From Bacteroidales bacterium (lineage in GTDB: Bacteria; Bacteroidota; Bacteroidia; Bacteroidales; UBA10428), in the NCBI GenBank assembly GCA_016926235.1, contig JAFGOZ010000699.1, positions 124,001 to 188,000 of the forward strand: a stretch of DNA of 64,000 bases. Direction: 5' to 3'. This document shows positions 55,225-64,000 of this stretch, one piece after another. Below the pieces are notes generated by a model. The model searched no databases. It saw only the letters and a list, made by a program, of their open reading frames with translations, and had not been told where the DNA came from. Numbering within the stretch: the first letter of the stretch is position 1; each line of letters starts with the position of its first letter. The position numbers and the translations under genes were made by a program.

Positions 55225-56292
55225 ATGAACACAACCTGGAAAACAAATTGGGAAGAATCGAAAAAAAGATACCTGGAATGGTGGAATGGCAAGGGATTAA
55301 TTATCAGCATGTGGGAACACCTTGAGAAAGATGGTGCGCCCCATGAAAATGTAATTGCACCTCCACCCGCCAAAGACCTGACCCAATATTGGTTTGATCC
55401 TGAGTGGAGAGCTGATAATCTGCATTATCAACTTTCAAGAAGTTCATTCAAAGCAGATATCCTGCCCGTTGCAAATACTCATCTGGGACCCGGTTCGCTG
55501 GCATCCATTCTTGGTTCACCACTTGAAGGAGGTGAAGACACGATATGGATAAAACATGCGGAAAACTTTAATGATGAGATAGTTTTTGACAAAAACAATA
55601 CATGGTGGAAACTGCATCTTGACCTGGTTAAAGCCTGCAAAGAAAGAGCAAAAGGAAAATATTATGTTGGTTGCCCTGATTTGATTGAGGGGCTGGATAC
55701 CATGGCCAGCCTGAAAGGCACAGAGAATGTGCTGATGGACATGCTTATGCAACCGGAAATATTGGAAAGCCAGCTACAAAAAATAAACGACATCTATTTT
55801 AAGGTATTTGATCAAATTTATGATCTCATCAATGAAGATGGAGAAATGGCTTTCTGCTACTTTTCCATTTGGGGACCCGGAAAAGTAAGTAAATTACAAA
55901 GCGATATCTCAGTTATGATCTCCGAAGATGATTATCGCAGGTTTACTTTACCATATATTCGGCAGCAGTGCCAAAAAATTGACTATACCCTTTACCATCT
56001 CGATGGTGTGGATGCCATCCGTCACCTGGATGCCATCCTTGAAATTGATGAACTTAATGCCATTCAATGGACACCCGGAGTCGGAGAACCCCAGGGTGGC
56101 GATCCCCGATGGTATGATCTGTATAAGAAAATTCTGGCCAAAGGAAAGTCTATTATGCCCTGCTGGGTTGAAGTGGATGAGTTAAAACCACTGCTTGATA
56201 ATGTGGGGGCAGAAGGTTTAAATATACTTATGCATTTTACAACTGAAAAGGATATTGAAGCGGCTATCAAAATTGCAGATGCATATAGATAA
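55225..56292 (+). CDS. Uroporphyrinogen decarboxylase-like (UroD/MtaA family) protein
   Basis: 355 residues with the UroD-type barrel pattern: WEHLEKDGAPHEN near residue 31, then GCPDLIEGLDTMASLKG, ISEDDYRRFTLPYI, LYHLDGVDAIRHLDAILEI and IMPCWVEVDELKPLLD. MtaA-type relatives transfer methyl groups or act on corrinoid proteins rather than haem precursors. The place inside a glycan cluster suggests a metabolic role other than haem synthesis. No corrinoid protein is nearby. It could process an unusual sugar; that is speculation. Confidence 0.7.
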   Translation: MNTTWKTNWEESKKRYLEWWNGKGLIISMWEHLEKDGAPHENVIAPPPAKDLTQYWFDPEWRADNLHYQLSRSSFKADILPVANTHLGPGSLASILGSPLEGGEDTIWIKHAENFNDEIVFDKNNTWWKLHLDLVKACKERAKGKYYVGCPDLIEGLDTMASLKGTENVLMDMLMQPEILESQLQKINDIYFKVFDQIYDLINEDGEMAFCYFSIWGPGKVSKLQSDISVMISEDDYRRFTLPYIRQQCQKIDYTLYHLDGVDAIRHLDAILEIDELNAIQWTPGVGEPQGGDPRWYDLYKKILAKGKSIMPCWVEVDELKPLLDNVGAEGLNILMHFTTEKDIEAAIKIADAYR

Positions 56293-56319
56293 TGAGGTAT
56301 TAATACTATCATGATTTTG

Positions 56320-56365
56320 GTTCACGCAAAGGCCGCAGACGAATCGCAAAGAACGCGAAGAACTA
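56320..56365. repeat. Degenerate CGCAAAG repeat
   Basis: CACGCAAAGGCCGCAGACG, then ATCGCAAAGAACGCGAAG: a CGCAAAG-type unit repeats at about 11-base steps upstream of the symporter gene. Confidence 0.45.
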
Positions 56366-56454
56366 AGACAAATAACCTACACATTTTTAAATGGGCAATA
56401 ATTATTCATTAATAACATTTTTAGTACTAATAACATCTATTAATCTAAAAAAAC

Positions 56455-56462
56455 TATATTTG
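56455..56462 (+). promoter_or_regulatory. -7 promoter element for the symporter gene
   Basis: TATATTTG matches TAnnTTTG, 32 bases before the ATG. Confidence 0.45.
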
Positions 56463-56494
56463 ATTTTTATAACCAATAAAGAACCGATAAAACC

Positions 56495-58075
56495 ATGCAA
56501 GATATTCACAGTTATTTAAAAACCATTGATTTTGTAATAGTTGGAATTTACTTATTGGTTCTGGTAACAATAGGTTATTGGGTAAGTTTTATAAAAAAAA
56601 GAAACACTGACGAAAACTTATTCTTGGCAGGTCACTCTTTAAAGTGGGGAAGCATTGGATTTACAATGTGGGGTACAAATGTAGGTCCGTCAATGTTACT
56701 TGCATCGGCCAGCATAGGTTACACAACGGGTGTAGTAGCAGGAAACTTTGGCTGGTATGCTTTTGTTTTTATCTTTCTTCTTGCAGTAGTTTTTGCTCCC
56801 CGATATCTTGGAGCAAAAGTCCTGACTTTACCTGAATTTATGGGTAAACGGTTTGGTCAGTCAACAAGGAGCATTTTGGCCTGGTATAGTCTTATAACTA
56901 TATTAATTTCATGGTTAGCCCTTACACTTTTTGCCGGGGGTATTCTTGTCGGTCAAATATTAAATCTTCCTTTATATGCTTCTGTAATAATATTGGTTTT
57001 AATTGCTGCTTTCTTTACTGTGGCAGGTGGACTAAAAGCTGTGGCATACACCAACGTATTTCAAATGTTGTTACTAATTATTGTATCTTTAATTCTTACG
57101 ATAGTTGGTGTATCCAAAGCAGGCGGTATAATGGCCGTTTATGAAAACACCCCTTCTCACTACTGGAATCTTTTACTGCCAATGGATGATGCAAACTATC
57201 CTTGGCTGGCAATAGCACTGGGGTACCCTATAATGGGTGTATGGTTTTGGTGTACCGATCAATCAATGGTACAATCAGTACTTGGAGCTAAAAGTCTTAG
57301 ACAGGGACAAATGGGTGCAAACTTTACAGGATGGTTAAAAATTTTGGATGTAGCCTTGTTTATCATTCCTGGTATTATTTGTTTTATTCTCTTCCCAAAT
57401 CTTAAAGATCCTAATGAAGCATATATGACTATGGTAACCCGACTATTCCCGGCTGGAATGACAGGCTTAGTAATGGCTGTTTTAATAGCAGCCCTGGTAA
57501 GCACTATCGATTCTGCACTTAATTCATTAAGCACAGTTTTCACCATGGATATTTATGTAAAAAAATATAAACCTGAAGCAAGTCAGAAAGAAATCATTAA
57601 AATAGGACGCATTGTAACAATTATAGGTGCCGGAACCGCTATATTCCTAACCTTGGCTATAGATTTAATAAAAGGACTAAATCTTTTTGACGTATTTCAA
57701 GCTGTTTTAGGCTTTATTGCTCCTCCTATGTCTGTAGTTTTTCTTTTTGGCGTATTGTGGAAAAAAACTACCCGAAAAGCTGCAAATATAATTCTTTCAG
57801 CAGGAAGTGCTTTTAGTCTTGGAACTGGTATCATATACTTTATTACAAAGGAACAATGGGTATGGCCTCACTTTTTGCTTCTCTCATTCTTCATTTTTGT
57901 CTTCTTGTCTATTATTGCGTTAGTAATTACCCATCTTGATAAGGCAGGTCAAAGCAATGATGAAAACACCCTGGACTACGGAAAACTTCCTAAGACCGAA
58001 AAAAATGTATGGATAGCCTGGATTTTATTAATATTAGTGATGATAAGTCTTTACATCTTATTTAATGGCCATTAA
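56495..58075 (+). CDS. Sodium:solute symporter (SSS family)
   Basis: 526 residues, 13-14 hydrophobic segments. SSS features: WGTNVGPSMLLASASIGYTTG early, AGGLKAVAYTNVFQ, and STIDSALNSLSTVFTMDIY (sodium-binding segment). Some SSS proteins in Bacteroidota act as sugar importers in glycan clusters; others act as sensors, but there is no kinase here. It follows the UroD-like gene and leads the esterase gene, 10 bases away. Confidence 0.93.
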   Translation: MQDIHSYLKTIDFVIVGIYLLVLVTIGYWVSFIKKRNTDENLFLAGHSLKWGSIGFTMWGTNVGPSMLLASASIGYTTGVVAGNFGWYAFVFIFLLAVVFAPRYLGAKVLTLPEFMGKRFGQSTRSILAWYSLITILISWLALTLFAGGILVGQILNLPLYASVIILVLIAAFFTVAGGLKAVAYTNVFQMLLLIIVSLILTIVGVSKAGGIMAVYENTPSHYWNLLLPMDDANYPWLAIALGYPIMGVWFWCTDQSMVQSVLGAKSLRQGQMGANFTGWLKILDVALFIIPGIICFILFPNLKDPNEAYMTMVTRLFPAGMTGLVMAVLIAALVSTIDSALNSLSTVFTMDIYVKKYKPEASQKEIIKIGRIVTIIGAGTAIFLTLAIDLIKGLNLFDVFQAVLGFIAPPMSVVFLFGVLWKKTTRKAANIILSAGSAFSLGTGIIYFITKEQWVWPHFLLLSFFIFVFLSIIALVITHLDKAGQSNDENTLDYGKLPKTEKNVWIAWILLILVMISLYILFNGH

Positions 58076-58085
58076 AATATAAATT

Positions 58086-59003
58086 ATGAAACGTCTGACA
58101 ATCTTACTTTTCATCTACACCATTTGTTTTACTCTAACAATTGCGCAGGATTTCATCCCTCTTTGGCCATCCGGACAAATGCCCAATTCAAAAGGAATGG
58201 CGCTGGAAGAAATTATTGTAAACAATCGTATTACTCAGGTTGACAATCCGGGCATTCAATGCTTCTTCCCTGCCAATGAAGAAATTAATGGGTGTGCAGT
58301 TCTTATTTGCCCTTCAGGAGGATATGTAAAACTTACATACGACCTGGGTGGGATTCAACTGGCTAAGTGGTTCAATACATTGGGTATTACTGCCTTTGTG
58401 CTTAAATACAGGTTACCCAATTCACCTGATTTGCAGCAAAGAGAAATAGCACCAATGCAGGATGCACAGCGTGCCATGCGCATAATAAGGGCCCATGCTT
58501 CTGAATGGAAGCTGGATACTGGAAGAATAGGCATTATGGGAGCATCTGCCGGAGGGCACCTGGCATCAACCCTTGGCACCCATTTTAATGATGTGTCCGC
58601 TTTGAAGGACACCCTGGACAAATATTCATTCGATCCAAATTTGATGATCCTTATATCACCTGTTATTTCAATGGGAGAATATACCCATAAAGGAAGCAGG
58701 GATAACCTTTTGGGCGAGAATGCTTCTGAACAACTTTTAAAGGCCTATTCCAACGAATTGCACGTTTCTTCAAAAACCCCACCTGCATTCATTGTTCACG
58801 CATCCAATGATAATGCAGTAAATCCCATGAATAGTGTGCTGTTTTATGAAGCCTTGTTAAAAAACAACGTTTCAGCCAGCTTGCATACTTTCCCGCAAGG
58901 TAAACATGCGATTGGGGTAGCAAAAAACCTGGGATCGACAAAACTATGGATGGAACTTTGCAGGGAGTGGATGATTGAGATGGATTTGATAAACAATCAA
59001 TAA
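58086..59003 (+). CDS. Secreted alpha/beta-hydrolase esterase (acetyl-xylan/BD-FAE type)
   Basis: 305 residues with a signal peptide (1-20, ending TIAQ). Nucleophile elbow GASAGGHLAS, oxyanion segment CPSGGYVKLTYDLGG, and Asp/His triad in HASNDNAVNPMNS and GKHAIGVAK. The layout is that of BD-FAE and acetyl-xylan esterases, which remove acetyl or feruloyl groups from plant polysaccharides. It is likely part of the glycan cluster and in operon with the symporter. Confidence 0.87.
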   Translation: MKRLTILLFIYTICFTLTIAQDFIPLWPSGQMPNSKGMALEEIIVNNRITQVDNPGIQCFFPANEEINGCAVLICPSGGYVKLTYDLGGIQLAKWFNTLGITAFVLKYRLPNSPDLQQREIAPMQDAQRAMRIIRAHASEWKLDTGRIGIMGASAGGHLASTLGTHFNDVSALKDTLDKYSFDPNLMILISPVISMGEYTHKGSRDNLLGENASEQLLKAYSNELHVSSKTPPAFIVHASNDNAVNPMNSVLFYEALLKNNVSASLHTFPQGKHAIGVAKNLGSTKLWMELCREWMIEMDLINNQ

Positions 59004-59013
59004 ATGAAATACC

Positions 59014-59037
59014 TGACCTCAGGGAGGTCATTTTTTT
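59014..59037 (+). terminator. Hairpin terminator after the esterase
   Basis: TGACCTC and GAGGTCA pair (7-bp stem, AGG loop), followed by seven T. Confidence 0.85.
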
Positions 59038-59064
59038 ATAGTATATAAAGCAACAAGTTAAATT

Positions 59065-59132
59065 CGACCCCGGCCGGGGTCGCATTCGTTCCTGAACCTG
59101 ATTTTCTATAAACATGCAATCCCTCCGGGATT
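59065..59132. repeat. REP-like hairpins
   Basis: CGACCCCGGCCGGGGTCG (59065-59082, perfect 18-base palindrome) and AATCCC-tcc-GGGATT (59118-59132), both GC-rich against an AT-rich background. They sit between convergent genes. Confidence 0.7.
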
Positions 59133-59142
59133 AAAAACTTTA

Positions 59143-62100
59143 TTACTGAACATCCATCCTGTCAATTCCCAACCCGGCTTTATATCCGGTTGTCATACGG
59201 ACTTTATATTTTCCGGCATTTATACTTGTGCCTGTTGTTGTTGTTAAAGTTCTCCAGCTTTCTTTTCTGGGATCAAATTCAATGATATCATTCTTTACTA
59301 CTATCCCATAGGAATCTATAATTTTGATACGCATGGGAATAGACTCCTCACTATTATTAAGGTATTGAAACCTTAGAGTATAAACATCTCCCAGACCAAC
59401 AGAGAACTCCCATTCGATGGTGTCTCCTTCTGCACGTGAGAACTCAATATACTCTCTGTTATTGAACTCAAGTTTTTTAAGTCCTGCCCCCTTTAAAATT
59501 GCCTCTTCTGCCTGGTAGCGCTTTGTTGGACGTTGATCAGATGCCTGTCCCAGGCTGTTGACCGGACAAATCACCACCGTGTACATATTTATACTCCCTT
59601 CAGATATCTCTCCGTTTGTACCCAGTTTGATTATGTCATCTTTCATTCCTCTTTTAGCATAGACACGATAATGTTCTTCTTTATCATTACCTAATTTTGT
59701 CTTCTGCTCAATATAACTCGATAGCCATTGTGGGAGGGTGTCAATTCGTCTATCAATAGCAATAAAAATGTCAGCATCTGCATTCAGGGTGAAACTGGCC
59801 AAATCATTGCTGTCAATAATAATTTTGTTTTCAGTCATTATCCAAGTTGCTCCAAAAAAATTGGAAGGCAGCCGACTAAATGTTACTTCCTCATTCTTAT
59901 ATTGTCTGTCACCCAGATCCATCCATGCATTTATCTTCCAATCTCCTGCAATATTTGCCACCCTGAGATTCTTAATCAGGTTTTGGTCTGATTTTCCGGG
60001 TTTGATATTCTTATTTTTTGTAGCAATTGCAATAGCCGATATTAGTGCTTGTCCTGAGGTAACCTTTGGAAAAGAGATAACAAGCTCACCTCCTGTTATT
60101 TTCACCGGTATTGCTTTTTTCAACACCCTGTCATGACCGGCTTCTTTCCAGATGTCAAGATTTTTAATTTCAACTTCTCCATTGATGGCCACATCAAACA
60201 TGCGCCAGCCTTCGCAATCCATTCCCCCTCCGGTACCATACCAGGGTTCTACAAAATATAGTTCAACAATATAATCACCATCAGGCAAAGGAAATTCATA
60301 TCGCAGTTTTTCCCTTCCAAAACGGAATGTCTGCAACAGTTTCCAGTCGTCACAATCCCTTATGGGATCAAACGTGCGACGCTGGCTGGCATAGAAGTTA
60401 GGTAACCCCTTAAACTCATCAGTCCAGGAGAGACTTCCCCAGGAAGTATCGCTTTCTTTATGCTGATCTGCCATCCATGTGTTACCCATTACATCTGTAT
60501 ACTCCGGCCCTCCGCAATTCACCCTGTAGATATAATTATATTTGTCCTCAGGAAAAATCATGTTTGTACCATTTTCAAAAGGATTACTTCCTCCAGGCGG
60601 TACAGGAAGATGATGTAGACAAACATAATCAGCAGCAACAGGTAAATGATCTATATACCCTACTGCATATAACAAATTACTATTAATTTCCACACTATCC
60701 CATTGAAAATGATTGCCTTTTCCCGGGTTTTCTTTTACCCCAAGTGACCGGATCCCTTTGTCATTGAATAGTTCTACCTCATCACAGTTGGAATATACTA
60801 CTATGCTGTCTTTTATTCCCGGCTCAGTCCATCGATTTGGCCAGGTATGTGAAACAATATAGACCATGGGCTCCGTTTCTTTCGGTGCGTAATTTGCACG
60901 GTACATATAAAATACATCAGCTGGTTCTCCCCAGGGTGTGAAAAGCCCTTTGTAATTTACCGGTCCTATCCTGTCCAACTCACGATATCCCTCACCATTC
61001 TGAGTCCTTCCGGGGTTATCATGCGAATTGAATATCCATTGAAACTGTCCGCAACAACTATCTTTAGCTTTCTCCGCTAATCGCACCTTTGTTTCCATCA
61101 ACTGGCACATTCGGTCTTCACTATACGCCCCATCTTTCTGAAAAGGACCCTCGGTATGAAGATCAAGGCTACGCCATGCGCCATATTCACCGTTCAATAA
61201 TTCCCGGCTTATATCTTTATCATAATTATACAAATCACCGGCATAGGTGCCCGACCAGTTTTGTACCACGTTCCAGTCCGTGCCGGTGCCCCCGTTGCAT
61301 GTTGTCACCAGGCGTTGCGAAGGACTGGTAGGGTCCATTTCGCGGATAACCTGAACACACTCTTGAGCAAAATCCGTGGGCAAAGTACTTTCATTTTCCA
61401 GTCCCCACAGGATTACAGAGGGGCAATTTCTTCTTTCCTTAATCCAGTCTCTTAGTAGTTGCTTAAAATTCTCCCTGAATGCCGGGGTATCGAACCATAT
61501 ATGCGCCGCCATCTGTGGCCAGAAGAGTATCCCCAGGCTATCCCAGTTTTCCTGGTACCGCAAATTATGCGGTTGATGGCCATCCCTGAATGCATTGAAT
61601 CCTGCTGCTTTCACCTGCATCACCCGTGTTCTTATCTGCCCGGCAGTAAATGCATGGCTTTGCCCCATATTGTGTTCATATTCTGCCGTACCGTTTATAA
61701 ATACCGGCTCCCCATTCAGAAAAAACCGGTTATCCCCGTCTTTCCTGTATATTGGCCAGCTTATACAGCGAATACCGTATTTTGTTGAAAGTCTGTCCAA
61801 TACCTTCCCATTTGCCGATATCTCAGTTTCCATGGTATACAGGTATGGATCATCCAATGACCATAGGTGAGGTTTGTCAATTAAAAAAGAAACATTGTCC
61901 ATTACAAAAGATTCACCGGAAAGAACTGATAATTCCTTTGAGATTTCGCAGATCACGCTATCCTCCTTGTTTTTAAGCCGGCATGTTACTTTTACATTCC
62001 TTATAATATAATCATCATTCACTATTTCTACTGTACTATAAAGTGTAGCCTGTTTTTCTGTTATTGATGTGTCATTCCAAATGTGTATACCAAAAGGTGC

Positions 62101-62718
62101 AACACGAATATCATTTGTAATGATAAGACTTACCGGGCGAAAAATTCCCATCGGCTGAGAGCCTTCGGAAAACCCCCATTCATCAGAACACCCCCCGCAT
62201 ACCCATGGCAGATCACGAATATTAGCAGGATGATCGGAACGCACAGCCAGCAGGTTTTTACCTCCCTCCGGTTTAATTGCATCTGTAATATCTAATGTAA
62301 ACGTCGTACGGCCTCCTGCATGGCAGCCTACCTTCTTCCCATTGACCCAAACAGTTGCATAGGAGCCAACACCTTCAAAAAACAGGAAATATCGCTTGCC
62401 CCTTTCTTTTGGATCTGTTGTAAATTCTTTTCTATACCAGGCATAGCCATGCCTGTTGCCATGAAGCTTCCGTCTGTAGCCTTCATATTTATCCCAATTG
62501 TGAGGTATGTCGACAGTTTCCCATTTTTTTGTTTTATAACCCGGAGCCTCAAACCCACCATATGCATTAATATTGTTATCATCGGCAATAGTTTGCCAGT
62601 TGTCATTTAATTCAATTGTTTTACGGATAATATCCTGGGAATTAATATTGCCGGAACATATTGAAAAAAATAGTAAGCAAAAAATAAATGCTCTGTTTAT
62701 ATGATTTTTGTATAGCAC
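59143..62718 (-). CDS. Glycoside hydrolase family 2 (beta-galactosidase-like) with accessory domains
   Basis: 1191 residues; GTG start, since an in-frame TAG lies four codons before it and no ATG is available. Signal peptide (about 10-27). The GH2 order is jelly-roll (about 30-205), Ig-like (about 210-310) and TIM barrel (about 315-620). Acid/base is Glu443 in GLENES, nucleophile Glu511 in NGEYGAW. The C-terminal half has a malectin-like domain with YIVELYFVEPWYG (about residue 800-890) and a beta-sandwich with EWEFSVGLGDVYTLRFQYLN near the end. Such GH2 proteins act on galactosides or glucuronides of plant glycans; the exact specificity is open. Confidence 0.9.
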   Translation of the reverse strand: MLYKNHINRAFIFCLLFFSICSGNINSQDIIRKTIELNDNWQTIADDNNINAYGGFEAPGYKTKKWETVDIPHNWDKYEGYRRKLHGNRHGYAWYRKEFTTDPKERGKRYFLFFEGVGSYATVWVNGKKVGCHAGGRTTFTLDITDAIKPEGGKNLLAVRSDHPANIRDLPWVCGGCSDEWGFSEGSQPMGIFRPVSLIITNDIRVAPFGIHIWNDTSITEKQATLYSTVEIVNDDYIIRNVKVTCRLKNKEDSVICEISKELSVLSGESFVMDNVSFLIDKPHLWSLDDPYLYTMETEISANGKVLDRLSTKYGIRCISWPIYRKDGDNRFFLNGEPVFINGTAEYEHNMGQSHAFTAGQIRTRVMQVKAAGFNAFRDGHQPHNLRYQENWDSLGILFWPQMAAHIWFDTPAFRENFKQLLRDWIKERRNCPSVILWGLENESTLPTDFAQECVQVIREMDPTSPSQRLVTTCNGGTGTDWNVVQNWSGTYAGDLYNYDKDISRELLNGEYGAWRSLDLHTEGPFQKDGAYSEDRMCQLMETKVRLAEKAKDSCCGQFQWIFNSHDNPGRTQNGEGYRELDRIGPVNYKGLFTPWGEPADVFYMYRANYAPKETEPMVYIVSHTWPNRWTEPGIKDSIVVYSNCDEVELFNDKGIRSLGVKENPGKGNHFQWDSVEINSNLLYAVGYIDHLPVAADYVCLHHLPVPPGGSNPFENGTNMIFPEDKYNYIYRVNCGGPEYTDVMGNTWMADQHKESDTSWGSLSWTDEFKGLPNFYASQRRTFDPIRDCDDWKLLQTFRFGREKLRYEFPLPDGDYIVELYFVEPWYGTGGGMDCEGWRMFDVAINGEVEIKNLDIWKEAGHDRVLKKAIPVKITGGELVISFPKVTSGQALISAIAIATKNKNIKPGKSDQNLIKNLRVANIAGDWKINAWMDLGDRQYKNEEVTFSRLPSNFFGATWIMTENKIIIDSNDLASFTLNADADIFIAIDRRIDTLPQWLSSYIEQKTKLGNDKEEHYRVYAKRGMKDDIIKLGTNGEISEGSINMYTVVICPVNSLGQASDQRPTKRYQAEEAILKGAGLKKLEFNNREYIEFSRAEGDTIEWEFSVGLGDVYTLRFQYLNNSEESIPMRIKIIDSYGIVVKNDIIEFDPRKESWRTLTTTTGTSINAGKYKVRMTTGYKAGLGIDRMDVQ

Positions 62719-62932
62719 TATGTTAATCTATTTAATTGTTGTTTTTGGTGCAATTTAGTGTTTTCGCACCTTGGTGGCAAAAAAAAATGTCAATACACAT
62801 TAAAATTCTATAAACATTTATTAGTAGTTTCAAAATATCGCCCGTTCAAAGGTCTAGAATATTATGCGCCATGAAAGGTTGCTACCTCGAATAATATATG
62901 GTAGTTGGCACATTTTAAAACGCTTTCTTAAA

Positions 62933-62977
62933 CCCGGGGCATTGCCCCGGGCTATTGATATTACGCCCCTTCAGGGC
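62933..62977. repeat. REP-like GC-rich hairpins
   Basis: CCCGGGGC-att-GCCCCGGG (62933-62951), then GCCC-cttca-GGGC (62965-62977). The same type of sequence occurs between coding regions in many Bacteroidota. The 62719-62932 stretch holds no gene. Confidence 0.65.
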
Positions 62978-63000
62978 TCTTTAAAGTAATTATTAATCGA

Positions 63001-64000
63001 TTATTTATTTATAAATTCCAGGTCTCTGGTGTACCAATTTGTTATTTCATCAGTCGCTTCTTTCTGACCTGAGAAAATATTCTCTATGGTATAGATTTTT
63101 GCCTCTTCCGGAGTTAGCTGATGCGACCAGGGCACGCGACCTGAAATATCTGCACCCGGACCGGTACTTTTATATTCAGCATAGTATGCAGTTTTTTCCC
63201 TCTCCGGGCTTCGCCAGTTGTGCCAGCCTTCAGGACGCATATGAACTCCTAATTCGCAATTAATAAATACCGTTTTTGCATAGGGACGCCATGGCCTTCC
63301 CAGATATACCTGATGAATAGTAGTATCTGCAATTAATTTGCATTCAATAAAAACATACCCAAACATGGCGTATTCCGGAGTTGAAGCGGCCGTAATATAA
63401 GAATCCCGCTTGCTACGGATAGTACATTTCTCAAACAACGCTGTGGCTGCACCAAAAATAAAATCGGTGGTTCCCTCGATATAGCAATCTTTATAATACT
63501 GGCGTGAACCTTCCCCTGCGGCAAACATAGTATCCTGGTTACCGAGAAATTTGCAGTTTCGGAAAATGCACCTGTCGCCTTCCACATGTAAAGCCACGGC
63601 CTGTCCTACCTCCCCTGCCGTATTCTCAAACGTAATGTTCTCCGCATAAAAGCCATCTCCCATTACCAGTACTGTATATGAAGTAAATGTGCTTATTTTT
63701 ACTTCATTCAGCATTTTCCCGGAATAGTCATCCCAGGTAATGATGGTACTATCTACACTTTCACCGATCAATGAAATGCGGGTTTTCCATGTAGGAACTA
63801 CTACTTTTTCTTTGTAAACACCATTTTTCACATAAATATATCCACGCTCAAAGCCATAATCCCTAATAGAATTTACTGCCTCCTGGATGGTGGTGTAGTC
63901 GCAACTTCCATCCTTCGCAACGGTCACTCTGTAGATATCTTCGGCAAAAATTGAAGAAATTGTAAATTGTGTTATCAAAAATGTAAAAAAAATAATAATC
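63001..64000 (-). CDS. Pectinesterase (CE8), N-terminus cut by window edge
   Basis: At least 333 residues. The reading frame stays open to the window end and encodes hydrophobic residues (IIIFFTFLITQFTISSIFA), a signal peptide, so the TTG at 63978 is not the true start. CE8 motifs: GNQDTMFAAG (Asp), GTTDFIFGAATALFEKCTI (Asp) and YLGRPWRPYAKTVFINCELG (Arg); FENTAGEVGQAVALHVEGDR also fits. The enzyme removes methyl ester from homogalacturonan. It lies downstream of nothing visible but is on the same strand as GH2. Confidence 0.93.
   Translation of the reverse strand, partial: IIIFFTFLITQFTISSIFAEDIYRVTVAKDGSCDYTTIQEAVNSIRDYGFERGYIYVKNGVYKEKVVVPTWKTRISLIGESVDSTIITWDDYSGKMLNEVKISTFTSYTVLVMGDGFYAENITFENTAGEVGQAVALHVEGDRCIFRNCKFLGNQDTMFAAGEGSRQYYKDCYIEGTTDFIFGAATALFEKCTIRSKRDSYITAASTPEYAMFGYVFIECKLIADTTIHQVYLGRPWRPYAKTVFINCELGVHMRPEGWHNWRSPEREKTAYYAEYKSTGPGADISGRVPWSHQLTPEEAKIYTIENIFSGQKEATDEITNWYTRDLEFINK

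Noticed and set aside
61459..61788. 109-residue open frame opposite GH2
   Set aside because: Antisense to the GH2 TIM barrel and without a family pattern.
63976..63978. TTG at 63978 as start of the pectinesterase
   Set aside because: The frame stays open and hydrophobic to the window edge, giving a signal peptide that continues upstream.

Overview
The window looks like a chromosomal segment of a Bacteroidota bacterium, most likely class Bacteroidia near the Marinilabiliales/Bacteroidales. The evidence is the AT-rich sequence, many starts preceded by the Bacteroidota -7 promoter element TAnnTTTG, an F1-ATPase beta/epsilon pair split from the other atp genes, ribosomal protein S16 with a long acidic tail, a two-component-propeller sensor fused to a SpoIIE phosphatase, head-GIN and DUF6452/DUF6048-like envelope proteins, and a glycan-degradation cluster. 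The genus cannot be fixed from sequence reading alone.

Layout. 1-1.4 kb: a toxin-antitoxin island, with hipBA (hipA cut by the window edge) divergent from hicBA. 1.6-6 kb: a CstA transporter, a membrane protein and a GerMN-like secreted protein of uncertain role, an NlpC/P60 hydrolase and a glutathione peroxidase. 6-11 kb: a minus-strand operon of a universal stress protein, mlaE, mlaF, mlaD and transaldolase. 11.5-16.4 kb: a large anchored DUF3352-like protein with YwqK repeats, a lipoprotein, a lone receiver and a remarkable GH16-like protein that has lost its catalytic glutamates and carries a 72-residue hierarchical repeat. 16.7-20.4 kb: atpD-atpC, an alpha/beta hydrolase and a GT9 glycosyltransferase. 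20.3-24 kb: pabB-pabC, cvpA, tyrS. 24-26.6 kb: a Wzz-like chain-length protein and an O-antigen ligase/polymerase. 26.6-40 kb: mostly housekeeping genes (efp, rpsP-rimM, fumC, prfB with its programmed frameshift, recX, prmC, ribD, tRNA-Ala) interleaved with two SpoIIE phosphatases, a second lone receiver, a TonB protein and envelope lipoproteins. 40.3-45.9 kb: a TPR-caspase protein followed 16 bases later by the propeller-SpoIIE sensor. 46-52.7 kb: lpxK, sppA, folK, a GroES-like protein, envelope proteins and a second TonB-like protein. 52.8-64 kb: a glycan cluster with GH31, a UroD-like protein, a sodium:solute symporter, an esterase, a large GH2 and a CE8 pectinesterase that runs off the edge. 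This cluster is studded with REP-like hairpins.

How it works together. The glycan genes suggest that the secreted GH2, CE8 and esterase trim a plant-type polysaccharide, with uptake by the symporter and intracellular trimming by GH31; no SusC/SusD pair is in view. Signalling is dominated by SpoIIE-type phosphatases and stand-alone receivers, with no histidine kinase, anti-sigma factor or STAS antagonist nearby. The most unusual items are the repeat/inactive-GH16 protein at 14.9-16.4 kb and the caspase-sensor phosphatase pair at 40.3-45.9 kb.
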